Assembly: GCF_004366375.1 (NCBI RefSeq)
Contig: NZ_SOEF01000015.1
Coordinates: forward strand, 9,115 to 64,512
Origin: Halanaerobium congolense
GTDB lineage: Bacteria; Bacillota; Halanaerobiia; Halanaerobiales; Halanaerobiaceae
DNA: 55,398 nt
Direction of reading: 5' to 3'
Part shown: one piece after another, positions 9,152 through 16,851 of the stretch
How the letters are laid out: the number at the start of each line of letters is the position of its first letter
Numbering within the stretch: the stretch's first letter is position 1
Notes under the pieces: model-generated
Told to the model about the DNA's origin: nothing
Seen by the model: the letters and a program-made list of their open reading frames with translations, nothing else
The model's database searches: none
Position numbers and translations under genes: made by a program

Positions 9152-9736
9152 TTACTTATAATAATTTCGTATTAACTGAAGCAAGCCATTACTACTATTA
9201 ACCTGTAGACTTTTAAAACCATGCTTCTCATAAAATTTAATTAAAGAATCGTTGTTTTCACACTCAACCATAATAATTCTGCCTCCAACAAGTTTTTGGC
9301 TTCTTTCAATAATATTAATAGCTCTATTTATTATTTCTTCTCCGTTTATTTCACTACGATATAAATCATTTTTAGCTAACTGAGCAATTAAATATACAAT
9401 AATTGAATCACGATTTCCACTGATTCCATCAATCTTTTTCACTCGACTTCTTGATATATCAGCAGTAAATTCTAATTCTTTTAATGTAATTGAAAAGTAA
9501 GCCAGTATTTCATTTGTTTCCTGAAAATTATCTTCATCAATTAGAAAATAAGTCCTGGTGATTCCTTTTTCTTCTAGCATGACTGCAGTGCTATCATAGC
9601 CTCTGCTTCCATTTTTTATAAAATTTTCTATATCTTTATTCCTTTCACAATAAAAAAAGGAAATAGCTTTATCTAAAATCCCTTGTTTTCCAGGATCAGT
9701 TTTAGCCATTTCCAACAATTTATTTAATGAAATCAA
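9152..9736 (-). CDS. GNAT acetyltransferase, probable toxin
   Basis: A 194-residue GNAT-fold protein. The C-terminal signature VGGRIIMVECENNDSLIKFYEKHGF is typical of acetyl-CoA-dependent GNAT enzymes, with the substrate pocket before it. The N-terminal half (FFYCERNKDIENFIKNGSR, then ITRTYFLIDED) matches the layout of GNATs found as tRNA-acetylating toxins. It starts with TTG only 2 bases after the stop of a 52-residue gene, an arrangement typical of toxin-antitoxin operons with translational coupling. A later ATG (MAKTDPGK) is possible but would drop conserved sequence. It is followed by a strong terminator. The toxin role is inference from architecture. Confidence 0.7.
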   Translation of the reverse strand: MISLNKLLEMAKTDPGKQGILDKAISFFYCERNKDIENFIKNGSRGYDSTAVMLEEKGITRTYFLIDEDNFQETNEILAYFSITLKELEFTADISRSRVKKIDGISGNRDSIIVYLIAQLAKNDLYRSEINGEEIINRAINIIERSQKLVGGRIIMVECENNDSLIKFYEKHGFKSLQVNSSNGLLQLIRNYYK

Positions 9737-9738
9737 TA

Positions 9739-9897
9739 CTACATTTCTTCTAATATCTTTTCACCCCTATCCATCTCTTTTTCCACATCAATTTTAGGGA
9801 CATTATATTTTTCTTTTTCATTTGCTGGTTTTAACAAAATTTCTAATTTTTCATCAGAATCGATAACAAATTTATCAAAAATAGAAGAAGTAGCCAT
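9739..9897 (-). CDS. Small antitoxin-like protein upstream of GNAT
   Basis: 52 residues starting MATSSIFDKFVIDSDEKLEI and ending KEMDRGEKILEEM. The N-terminal pattern (short Ser-rich start, then IFD-x2-V-x-D) is common in small proteins encoded directly before GNAT toxins in Firmicutes, where it acts as the antitoxin and operon repressor. The acidic, charged second half fits a protein that wraps its partner. GGAGATGATATTT before ATG 9897 gives a good ribosome site. It ends 2 bp before the GNAT start. Confidence 0.65.
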   Translation of the reverse strand: MATSSIFDKFVIDSDEKLEILLKPANEKEKYNVPKIDVEKEMDRGEKILEEM

Positions 9898-10046
9898 AAA
9901 TATCATCTCCTTTAGTTCTAGCTATTACTTTCTATTTAAATTATATATGAATTTTATTAAGTTTGCAATCTTTATTTCAAAAAAATTCCATATTATATTC
10001 CGAGGCTATTTATAACTTCAGCTGTTGTAGTCTTTGTTGAATTGAA

Positions 10047-10088
10047 ATAAAAAAACTCCCACCAGAATTTTATAACTCCAGTGAGAGT
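10047..10088 (-). terminator. Rho-independent terminator
   Basis: Minus strand ACTCTCACTGGA / TTCTGGTGGGAGT (a 12-bp stem with some G-U pairs) followed by seven T. It ends transcripts from the DUF1883 side. Confidence 0.8.
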
Positions 10089-10107
10089 AACAGTCTAAAT
10101 TATTAAT

Positions 10108-10233
10108 TTATTTATTCTTTCTATATATGCCGGCTCCCCAACCACCCAGAAAACCTAAACCAATTTTTAAAACATCTAAAAAGATATCCTGACTATCTTT
10201 TGCTAAGAAAACTGTAAAAATTGTGATTTGCAA
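10108..10233 (-). CDS. Small hydrophobic ORF, doubtful
   Basis: 41 codons from TTG 10233 to TAA 10108. The second half (IFLDVLKIGLGFLGGWGAGI) is a likely membrane helix with a basic tail (YRKNK). No good ribosome site precedes the TTG and an in-frame stop lies two codons earlier, so this may be the tail of a once longer small membrane protein. The rest of the 360-bp gap between the antitoxin and DUF1883 holds only the terminator. Confidence 0.3.
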   Translation of the reverse strand: MQITIFTVFLAKDSQDIFLDVLKIGLGFLGGWGAGIYRKNK

Positions 10234-10257
10234 GAGTTAAATTGATAATTATGTATT

Positions 10258-10518
10258 TTATAAAACCCATACTGCTGATTTTACTTTCCCAGAATAACCC
10301 CCTAAATCAACAACTACATACCAGTGTCCAGTTCTCGGGATTTCTGCTTTAAAAGGAGATTGTTTAACATATCCACCTATAAATTTATATCTCTTTCCTG
10401 CTTTAAACTTCAGATAATTTGTCCTGTCCATTACTCTAACATTTGCAGCATATTCTAACTGAACTTCAACTATTTTTCCAGCTGAAACATTCTTTAAATC
10501 ATAAAATTGATACTGCAT
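10258..10518 (-). CDS. DUF1883 domain protein
   Basis: 86 residues, recognisable as DUF1883 from MQYQFYDLKNVSAGKIVEV, VRVMDRTNYLKFKAG and TGHWYVVVDLGGYSGKV. The family is a small all-beta domain, sometimes fused to TIR or other effector domains, and is enriched in defence islands. Its function is not known. ATG 10518 has AGGAGC 6 bases upstream; the longer frame reaching 10599 has no ribosome site and adds unrelated sequence. It lies downstream of the GNAT-ASCH pair on the same strand and may be co-transcribed with it. Confidence 0.75.
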   Translation of the reverse strand: MQYQFYDLKNVSAGKIVEVQLEYAANVRVMDRTNYLKFKAGKRYKFIGGYVKQSPFKAEIPRTGHWYVVVDLGGYSGKVKSAVWVL

Positions 10519-10612
10519 TATTTTGCTCCTTTTAATTAAATTTTGGGAGATAAAATATTTACATCCTAAACCCTTATATTTACCAACAAACCTCTCCAAC
10601 CATTATCTTTTT

Positions 10613-11014
10613 CTAATTACTACTCAATTTCTCCTCCATAAAATCATCATCCACATACTTAAAAGATTGTGGTGCAGTGAAATTACTTAAACTATCTTTA
10701 GAAATTGCTTTATTATAAAGACTTAATTTATCAATTTTCATCGCATAACCCTGATCTTTATCTTTAAAATAATCACTAAAATAATCAAACTCAATACCAG
10801 ATTCATGCTTTGTCTCCGACCAGATATTTAGTGGAGTATCATTAATTATTTTGTCAATGGTAAATTCACCAATAATCTTACCTACCGGCATAGTACAATA
10901 AATGACAACTGACTCTATTTTCTGTTTAAAAATTCTTTTTCTATACTCATATTTCTTTTCTCCAGAAATAATTTTATCTACAAATTCTGGCTTAATCGAT
11001 AATAAGGCTTTCAT
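10613..11014 (-). CDS. ASCH domain protein
   Basis: 133 residues. The N-terminal MKALLSIKPEFVDKIISGEK and EYRKRIF are the classic start of small ASCH/PUA-like proteins (substrate-binding Lys and Arg in GEKKYEYRKR), followed by the strand VIYCTMPVGKIIGEFTID. Proposed roles are binding RNA or modified bases. The start overlaps the end of the upstream GNAT gene by 23 bases, so translation is coupled. The ribosome site AAGGAAGG is 8 bases upstream. The first 34 codons are duplicated at the left window edge. Confidence 0.8.
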   Translation of the reverse strand: MKALLSIKPEFVDKIISGEKKYEYRKRIFKQKIESVVIYCTMPVGKIIGEFTIDKIINDTPLNIWSETKHESGIEFDYFSDYFKDKDQGYAMKIDKLSLYNKAISKDSLSNFTAPQSFKYVDDDFMEEKLSSN

Positions 11015-11039
11015 CGGCTTGACCTTCCTTTACTATATC
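10914..11039. repeat. Direct repeat copy 2 (ASCH gene 5' end)
   Basis: Matches bases 2-127 with one mismatch. It lies across the overlap between the ASCH start and the GNAT-EVE end, so in this copy both genes remain intact. Confidence 0.9.
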
Positions 11040-12038
11040 TTTAAATTGTTGATCAGTTAGTCTTAAGACTCCCCAGTAATCGTCTCCATTCATACCAAGT
11101 TCTTCAATTAATTTTTTTCTTATTAATCTTTTCTCCAGAGCAATATTATAGGTCATTTTTATTACATATAGCGGATCAAAATCTCTATAATAACTTCTTA
11201 ATTCGCTTTCATTAAAAATACTGTAATCACTTGTATAATCAAGATAATCATTTAAATCAACAAAGTCACTTCCAGTTTTTACTTCCTCAACTACCGCTAT
11301 AGAAGTTACTACTGAACGCCATTTAGCCTGAAACTTCCTATCCGTAGTTCTATAGATAACTATAATATCACCTGATCTTATATTTCTAACATCACTCATT
11401 TTGCAAATATAAACCTTATGAATGCTATTTGTATGGGTTTTATCTTCTAGTAAATCGAATTTTTCATTTTCCAGAAGAGAATCAGGAAACATTCTACTGT
11501 GATATTTAGGATAAATTGATAATATAAATTTATTGTTATTACTACTCTTGACAAGCGGATAATTTAATAAAATATCTCCCTGATCTTCAAATTCTTTAGT
11601 TAATACTAATTCAGTCCCATTTACTGTCTCTTTTTCCCCATGTTTTTTAAATCCATATTTTAAAAACAAATCAACAAGTGCCTGATGTTTTTCAAAAACT
11701 GTAACATATACAATATCAGAATTGAATTTCACTGCATGATCAAAGGCTTTTTTAATAAACCTTTCTCCTAGTCTGGTTCCGTGTGGGTTAACCTTCATTG
11801 TACCTATCTTTAAAATATCATCCGCTATTATTCTGGGATTTACATCATCAACAACACCATTTTCTTTTTTTAAATATAAAAAACCCTGCACTCCGTTATC
11901 TTCCAGAATATAAGCTTTTTTCTCTGCCTTTCTAGAAAACCAATCTTCAAAACCAGCATAATCAGATTTTAAAGAATCAAAAAAAGGATCATTAATGTCA
12001 ATTTCACTAAACTTTTTCACTTTAAGATAGTTGCTCAT
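10992..12038 (-). CDS. GNAT acetyltransferase fused to EVE/PUA-like domain
   Basis: 348 residues in two parts. Residues ~1-155 form a GNAT domain (IGTMKVNPHGTRLGERFIKK, with the acetyl-CoA loop, and VDLFLKYGFKKHGE). Residues ~165-345 resemble EVE/PUA-like domains (ILSIYPKYHSRMFPDSLL, SGDIIVIYRTTDRKFQAKWR, DDYWGVLRLTDQQF). GNAT-EVE fusions followed by an ASCH gene are a recurring pair in bacterial mobile islands. The target is unknown; RNA or nucleotide recognition by the C-terminal domain with acetylation by the N-terminal domain is a fair guess. GGGAGG lies 6 bases before ATG 12038. Confidence 0.75.
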   Translation of the reverse strand: MSNYLKVKKFSEIDINDPFFDSLKSDYAGFEDWFSRKAEKKAYILEDNGVQGFLYLKKENGVVDDVNPRIIADDILKIGTMKVNPHGTRLGERFIKKAFDHAVKFNSDIVYVTVFEKHQALVDLFLKYGFKKHGEKETVNGTELVLTKEFEDQGDILLNYPLVKSSNNNKFILSIYPKYHSRMFPDSLLENEKFDLLEDKTHTNSIHKVYICKMSDVRNIRSGDIIVIYRTTDRKFQAKWRSVVTSIAVVEEVKTGSDFVDLNDYLDYTSDYSIFNESELRSYYRDFDPLYVIKMTYNIALEKRLIRKKLIEELGMNGDDYWGVLRLTDQQFKDIVKEGQADESLIID

Positions 12039-12110
12039 TTTATACCTCCCAGAAATATTTTTATGATCTGTTAAATTATATTTCTAGATTAGTATAATTT
12101 TTCCTTCTTA

Positions 12111-13652
12111 TTATAATGAAAAATTCAATAATTCCAACAACATATCCAAATTAACCCCATAATGTATTAATGAAATTGAAAAAACAATAGACAAGAAAAT
12201 ATTTGTCCAAAAATAAGCATTAAACATCGCATTCTTTTTATCCATTATACTTCTGTCATCATTATTCTCACCTGTAATTTTTTTGATTTCATCTTCATAT
12301 AAAATTGATTTGCAATGATTTTTAAAATTTTTATAAGTATAAATAATATGTTGTCTATTTCCCCAGATATAAATCGAATGATATAAAGTATTAAAAACTA
12401 TAAAAATTCCAGATCCAACCATTATTAATCTTATAAATCTAACAGGTATTTCCCTAGTAATATATGATAATAATACAGTAATAATCGCACCAACTACTCC
12501 CAATATATTGCTAGTAAGCACTTTCATTAATTGTTTTATTTCACTATCCAAATCTTTAATCCTATCATAAATTTGCAATTCAATATTATTTCTTTCTTCA
12601 AAATAGACTCTCATTTTATCTTGAATATAAGTTTTAAAAATGCTCCTAGATGAGTTATAAATATTCTCAATATTATTTAAAAACTTTTCGAAAATATTCT
12701 CAGTTTTTGACAAGCTGGAGTTTCGAGTTATAACATTTCTTACAATTTCTATTCTATCGGGAATTTTAACATCATAGATCCAATCATATAAATCCATTGC
12801 TATTTTTATATCATCTGCAGCAATATCTAATTTATCAATTTCATCTATATTGGTTTTAATTATTTTGTATCCTTCAATAACAATAAACTTTTTTCCTTCC
12901 CTTTCCTCCAGTCTATTTGCAATAAAGATAAATATTGTTTTTAAAACAATTTTATTGAAATAATTAATTAACCACTTTTCAAGGTCATTATTTAGACTTT
13001 TATCAGAAAAATAGAAAATGTCTGGTGGTAAATTGGATAATGAACTATAGTAGCAATTTTCTTTTTGCTTTTCTATTTTATAACATAAATTTTTTGTATC
13101 TCCATTAGTTTTAATTTCTAACTTATCTAAATTATTTCCGCCTAAAATTTTAAAATAATTATTTGATAAATCAATTTCATTCTCCAGTAATAAAATCCAG
13201 TTGTCTTTAGAAAAGTATCTGCTTAATTCACTGTAACTAATGTCATTGAGCCAACTTTTTAGTTTATCTTCAAAGAAAAATAAATAACTTTTTCCATTAG
13301 AAATATTATGATTTCTTTTCTTTAAGAACTTATTTTTATCAATACTAATTTTAAACTCAAAATTTTTATCTTTATATCTTTCAAATCTTTCGGTGTAAGT
13401 ATCCAGTTCCTCTTTATTATAAGTAACAGTATTAAAGCTTTTATTTCTACCACTAACTTCATCTGAATATATATAAATAGTAACAGCATTTTTTAATATT
13501 GCAAAAAGCTCATCATAATTAACATTTAATATTTCATTAATTTCATCCCCGGTTAATTGACTTGTTACTTCTAAATATTCATCATCTTCATTATAGGCAG
13601 TATCAGGTAATTCATTTAAGATATCTTTTATAATTTTCATTAAATCTCTCAT
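12111..13652 (-). CDS. Membrane protein partner of NdpA-family gene
   Basis: About 513 residues that I do not recognise. The first ~370 are soluble and mixed alpha/beta, ending in a helical stretch with coiled-coil character (YFEERNNIELQIYDRIKDLD). They are followed by about three membrane helices (NILGVVGAIITVLLSYIT, LIMVGSGIFIVFNTLYHSIY, AYFWTNIFLSIVFSISLIHY). The topology, a large sensor or effector head before C-terminal helices, is seen in many defence effectors. ATG 13652 is chosen because AGGTGG lies 8 bases upstream. It starts 12 bp after the NdpA gene, so the two form an operon. Confidence 0.6.
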   Translation of the reverse strand: MRDLMKIIKDILNELPDTAYNEDDEYLEVTSQLTGDEINEILNVNYDELFAILKNAVTIYIYSDEVSGRNKSFNTVTYNKEELDTYTERFERYKDKNFEFKISIDKNKFLKKRNHNISNGKSYLFFFEDKLKSWLNDISYSELSRYFSKDNWILLLENEIDLSNNYFKILGGNNLDKLEIKTNGDTKNLCYKIEKQKENCYYSSLSNLPPDIFYFSDKSLNNDLEKWLINYFNKIVLKTIFIFIANRLEEREGKKFIVIEGYKIIKTNIDEIDKLDIAADDIKIAMDLYDWIYDVKIPDRIEIVRNVITRNSSLSKTENIFEKFLNNIENIYNSSRSIFKTYIQDKMRVYFEERNNIELQIYDRIKDLDSEIKQLMKVLTSNILGVVGAIITVLLSYITREIPVRFIRLIMVGSGIFIVFNTLYHSIYIWGNRQHIIYTYKNFKNHCKSILYEDEIKKITGENNDDRSIMDKKNAMFNAYFWTNIFLSIVFSISLIHYGVNLDMLLELLNFSL

Positions 13653-13664
13653 ACTAAACACCAC

Positions 13665-14693
13665 CTATTTAATATTATAATCATAATTATCAGTTTTAAT
13701 AGAAATCTCATAACCGCCATCATCCAGAGTTTTAACTTTGATATATCTTTTTTCATCATATAAAACTTTATCTAGTCTTATTTGAATATCTTCTCTGGTT
13801 TTTATTACTACTTTTTTATTATTTATAATTTCTTTATCAGGTTTAAACTCATAATCTCCTATGTCCTCTGATATTAAAAACTCAACATATTCTTCTTGAT
13901 TTTCCTCAGATATCACATCAGAAAACTCTCTAATATTTATTTGCGATTTTCTTTCCAGGGTATTATACATATAACTAATAATTTCTTCGCGTTCTTTACT
14001 ATCTTCATACTTTTCATTTACAAAATCAATTGTAGAATTTTTAAATACTCTGGTTTTATGTTTATCATCTTTTTCTAATTTTGCATTTAAAAAATTTCTT
14101 AGAAAAAACTGAGCAATATCTTGATCAGCAGACTTAGAATTGGTCTGTTTATCTAATATAACAATATCAAAATTATTATCATTATTTTCAGGTTGAATAA
14201 ATGCTGATTTTTGTAATTTCTGATTTAAGTTAGGGAGACTACTTCTTTCATCAACAACTAATTTTGTTTTTGTTTTTCCATCTTCAGTTTCTTCAACATC
14301 ATGTCTATAGATTTCGTTATAATCCATTTTTAATAATGCTAAATAATTCTTACTATTAGATTCAAAACTAACTACAATTAAATCAGCCGGAGATATTGTT
14401 TTATTTGACATAGATATAAATAACTGATTTGCGATTTCTTTACTACTTTTCACAAATGTATCTGGATTTTCAAAAATATTATTACAACTTATTTTAACAG
14501 AATTATTTTCTCCTTCAAATTTAGCTGCCCTAGTTTTGTCATCATTAACAGATTTCAAAATATGCTTTTTTATAAATTCTTTTATTTTATCATCTAATTC
14601 CAGAGTGTAATCACTCATTTTCTTGAATTCTTCTCTATTGTTTAAGATATGTAATATAGCATTTTTTATTACCGGCTCTTTAATATTTCTCAT
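13665..14693 (-). CDS. Nucleoid-associated protein, NdpA/YejK family
   Basis: 342 residues from ATG 14693 (upstream GGGAGG, 13 bases away). NdpA-family features are the start IKNAILHILNNREEF, then ADLIVVSFESNSKNYLALLK followed by MDYNE, and QDIAQFFLRNFLNAK. The family binds nucleoid DNA in Gamma-proteobacteria, but many copies in Firmicutes lie in accessory islands beside a membrane or effector gene, as here. An upstream TTG/ATG would extend the protein by about 33 poorly conserved residues. The DNA-binding role is from the family; the defence role is inference from context. Confidence 0.75.
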   Translation of the reverse strand: MRNIKEPVIKNAILHILNNREEFKKMSDYTLELDDKIKEFIKKHILKSVNDDKTRAAKFEGENNSVKISCNNIFENPDTFVKSSKEIANQLFISMSNKTISPADLIVVSFESNSKNYLALLKMDYNEIYRHDVEETEDGKTKTKLVVDERSSLPNLNQKLQKSAFIQPENNDNNFDIVILDKQTNSKSADQDIAQFFLRNFLNAKLEKDDKHKTRVFKNSTIDFVNEKYEDSKEREEIISYMYNTLERKSQINIREFSDVISEENQEEYVEFLISEDIGDYEFKPDKEIINNKKVVIKTREDIQIRLDKVLYDEKRYIKVKTLDDGGYEISIKTDNYDYNIK

Positions 14694-14959
14694 CGTTTTG
14701 TTTATGCCTCCCCTGTCAAATTCATTATAATACATTTGTTTGTTATTATCAATTTTTATTTTTTTATATCCTATGATCAATTTAAGGTTCATATTTGCTT
14801 TTTATAATAATCTTTACATTTAGACTGGTTTTAAGCTATTACTATATTTCTCTATATTCATAAGTTTTCCTGCCGTTATTTAATATTCATAGCAAAATAG
14901 CAACCCTAAAAATTGCAAACTAAAATTCTCTATTATTGCAGAAAAATTTTCCTTACAAA

Positions 14960-15100
14960 ATCTAAAAACTGTAAAATCTTATTTAGCGAAAAGTGTAAAA
15001 AAATATTTAGCAAATAACCTGGTACACATTTCAATTAGCAGGTGGTACATTTTTAGTTTAGCAGAAAGCAGTAGCATTATCTGCTGGCACTTTTTATGGA
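14960..15100. repeat. Degenerate IS21-like terminal repeats
   Basis: The 590-bp gap between NdpA and TIGR04076 has no gene. At 14960-15100 there are four spaced TTAGC units (TTTAGCGAAAAGTGTAAAA, ATTTAGCAAATAACCTGGTA, AATTAGCAGGTGGTACATTT, TTTAGCAGAAAGCAG). Multiple terminal repeats of this kind are typical of IS21-family ends. No istA or istB is present, so this would be a solo end or relic. Confidence 0.4.
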
Positions 15101-15193
15101 TCCAGCTATAAAAATATTTTACTTCTCTGCCGGATACTCGCCGCAGTATCAACAATTATAATTTATGAAAGTATTCAACTTACTACATATAAA

Positions 15194-15221
15194 GAAAAAA
15201 CTCCCACCTTCCAGTGAGAGT
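15194..15221 (-). terminator. Rho-independent terminator
   Basis: Minus strand ACTCTCACTGG / GGTGGGAGT followed by six T. It belongs to the same hairpin family as at 9061 and 10047 and closes the TIGR04076 transcript. Confidence 0.75.
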
Positions 15222-15284
15222 AACAGTCTAATATTAGCTGCATCTAAACAAATTTATGTATATATTGTATGATAACTAGAGGCT

Positions 15285-15596
15285 CTAGGTTTTCAATGAT
15301 TCATTAGTTATACTTACCTCCATAATAACAGTTCCTCCACCTGTATAATCACAGGGGTCCAGACACTGGAGATAAGATTTTTCTTTATCATTATTTTTAG
15401 AAAGTCCTAACTGGTCTGCTGTAATTCCACGGGATAAAGCATTATAATATGGCAAAATACTTGCTAATGAGTGCATACAAAGCTCTTTTTCAGAATTTAA
15501 TTTATACCCATTTTTAATACTAAATGTATCGCCAATATTATAAACTGGGCAATCACCTTTTATTTTTACAACTTTTACCTTTAAATCTTTCACCAT
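15285..15596 (-). CDS. TIGR04076 family protein
   Basis: 103 residues, recognised as TIGR04076 by CPVYNIGDTFSIKNGYKL, LCMHSLASILPYYNALSRG and the C-terminal LQCLDPCDYTGGGTVIMEV. It carries four conserved cysteines, suggesting metal or cofactor binding. The function is unknown and the family is common in anaerobes. It ends the long minus-strand polysaccharide run and may simply be co-transcribed from it. Confidence 0.75.
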   Translation of the reverse strand: MVKDLKVKVVKIKGDCPVYNIGDTFSIKNGYKLNSEKELCMHSLASILPYYNALSRGITADQLGLSKNNDKEKSYLQCLDPCDYTGGGTVIMEVSITNESLKT

Positions 15597-15623
15597 AAAA
15601 TCACCATTATTTAAATTGAGACC

Positions 15624-16835
15624 TTATAAATTTTCTAGTACAACACTCAATTTCTTAGCTATTTTTTCTCTAGTAAAATTCTCCAGTACATACGCCTGTC
15701 CATTTTTACTGAAATCTCTCTTTAAATCTTCATTATTATATAATTGTAAAATAGCATCTTTTAAAGCAGCACTATCACCAGGTTCAACAGTTAATCCACC
15801 ATTAGAATCATTTACTATTTTAGCAGATTCACCGGCAGCACTCAGAATTACAGGACATCCTGCTCCTAATGATTCGAATAGTTTGCTGGGCACACTATCT
15901 TTTAGGTTTTCATTTTTTAAGGGAATAATACTCGCGTCAGAATATCTTAAAAAAGTATATATCTTTTTATGAGGATATAGACCTAAAAATTTCAAGTTAT
16001 TTAATTCGGCTTTTTTTGCTCGCTGTTCTAATTCATCTTTTTCTAAACCATCACCAATTATAAGAAATTGAATATCATTATAATCTTTTAGATTTTCAGC
16101 AGCATCAATAATAATATCGAGGCCCTGAGCTAATCCAACATTCCCAGCATAAACTAAAGTGAATTTCTCTTTTAAATTAAATTCGTCCACAATTTTATTA
16201 TCTATATCATTCTCTAAAAAAATTTTATCAAATCCATTACTGATATATTTAATTTTTTCATTGCTAATTCCTTTAGATTTCAGTTTTTCTTTTTTCATAT
16301 TAGTAACTGTAGTTATTAGATCAGACTTTTTATATAAAAAATTAGCCATTTTATCTAATATTTTATACTGAAAGCCACCTCTGCTAATTTGCCCGATTTC
16401 TTCAGCGACATCAGGCCAGATATCTCTTACATCAAAAACCAGTGGAGTTTTTTTAAGTGCTGAAATAGGCCAGGCACTTATGCTAATAAAAAGTGGTGGT
16501 GATGAAGTTATAATTACGTCATACTTCTCTTTTTTGAAAAGAAAAAATAAAGATGAAATCATAAAGCTCAAGTAATTTAGCAGTCTATTAAAAAGATTAA
16601 CTTTTGGAGAAGCATAAGTATAATAACGATAAATTTTGATCCCGTTTATTTCTTCATCCATATAAATCTTTCTTTTATATCCATCAGGCTTAATACCAGA
16701 TGGATAACTAGGAAATCCAGTTAGAATTTCTACCTGATGCCCATCTTCTTTTAAATTTTCAGCTAAGCCGGAAATTCTTTTAGTTGCCGGACCTGTTTCT
16801 GGCAAATAATAATGCGTATGAAATAGTATCTTCAC
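15624..16835 (-). CDS. Glycosyltransferase family 4 (WbuB-like)
   Basis: About 403 residues with the GT-B fold. The N-terminal MKILFHTHYYLPETGPATKR is the acceptor-side Rossmann domain. The donor side includes LVYAGNVGLAQGLDIIIDAA, IIGDGLEKDELE and DSVPSKLFESLGAGCPVIL (E-x7-E-type nucleotide-sugar motif). WbuB-type enzymes transfer N-acetyl-fucosamine-like sugars in O-antigen and capsule assembly; the donor here is not known. GTG 16835-16833 is preferred because AGGA lies 10 bases upstream and the protein then begins as relatives do; a GTG three codons earlier is possible. It is the last transferase in the locus. Confidence 0.85.
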   Translation of the reverse strand: MKILFHTHYYLPETGPATKRISGLAENLKEDGHQVEILTGFPSYPSGIKPDGYKRKIYMDEEINGIKIYRYYTYASPKVNLFNRLLNYLSFMISSLFFLFKKEKYDVIITSSPPLFISISAWPISALKKTPLVFDVRDIWPDVAEEIGQISRGGFQYKILDKMANFLYKKSDLITTVTNMKKEKLKSKGISNEKIKYISNGFDKIFLENDIDNKIVDEFNLKEKFTLVYAGNVGLAQGLDIIIDAAENLKDYNDIQFLIIGDGLEKDELEQRAKKAELNNLKFLGLYPHKKIYTFLRYSDASIIPLKNENLKDSVPSKLFESLGAGCPVILSAAGESAKIVNDSNGGLTVEPGDSAALKDAILQLYNNEDLKRDFSKNGQAYVLENFTREKIAKKLSVVLENL

Positions 16836-16851
16836 ATTATTCACATCCTAC

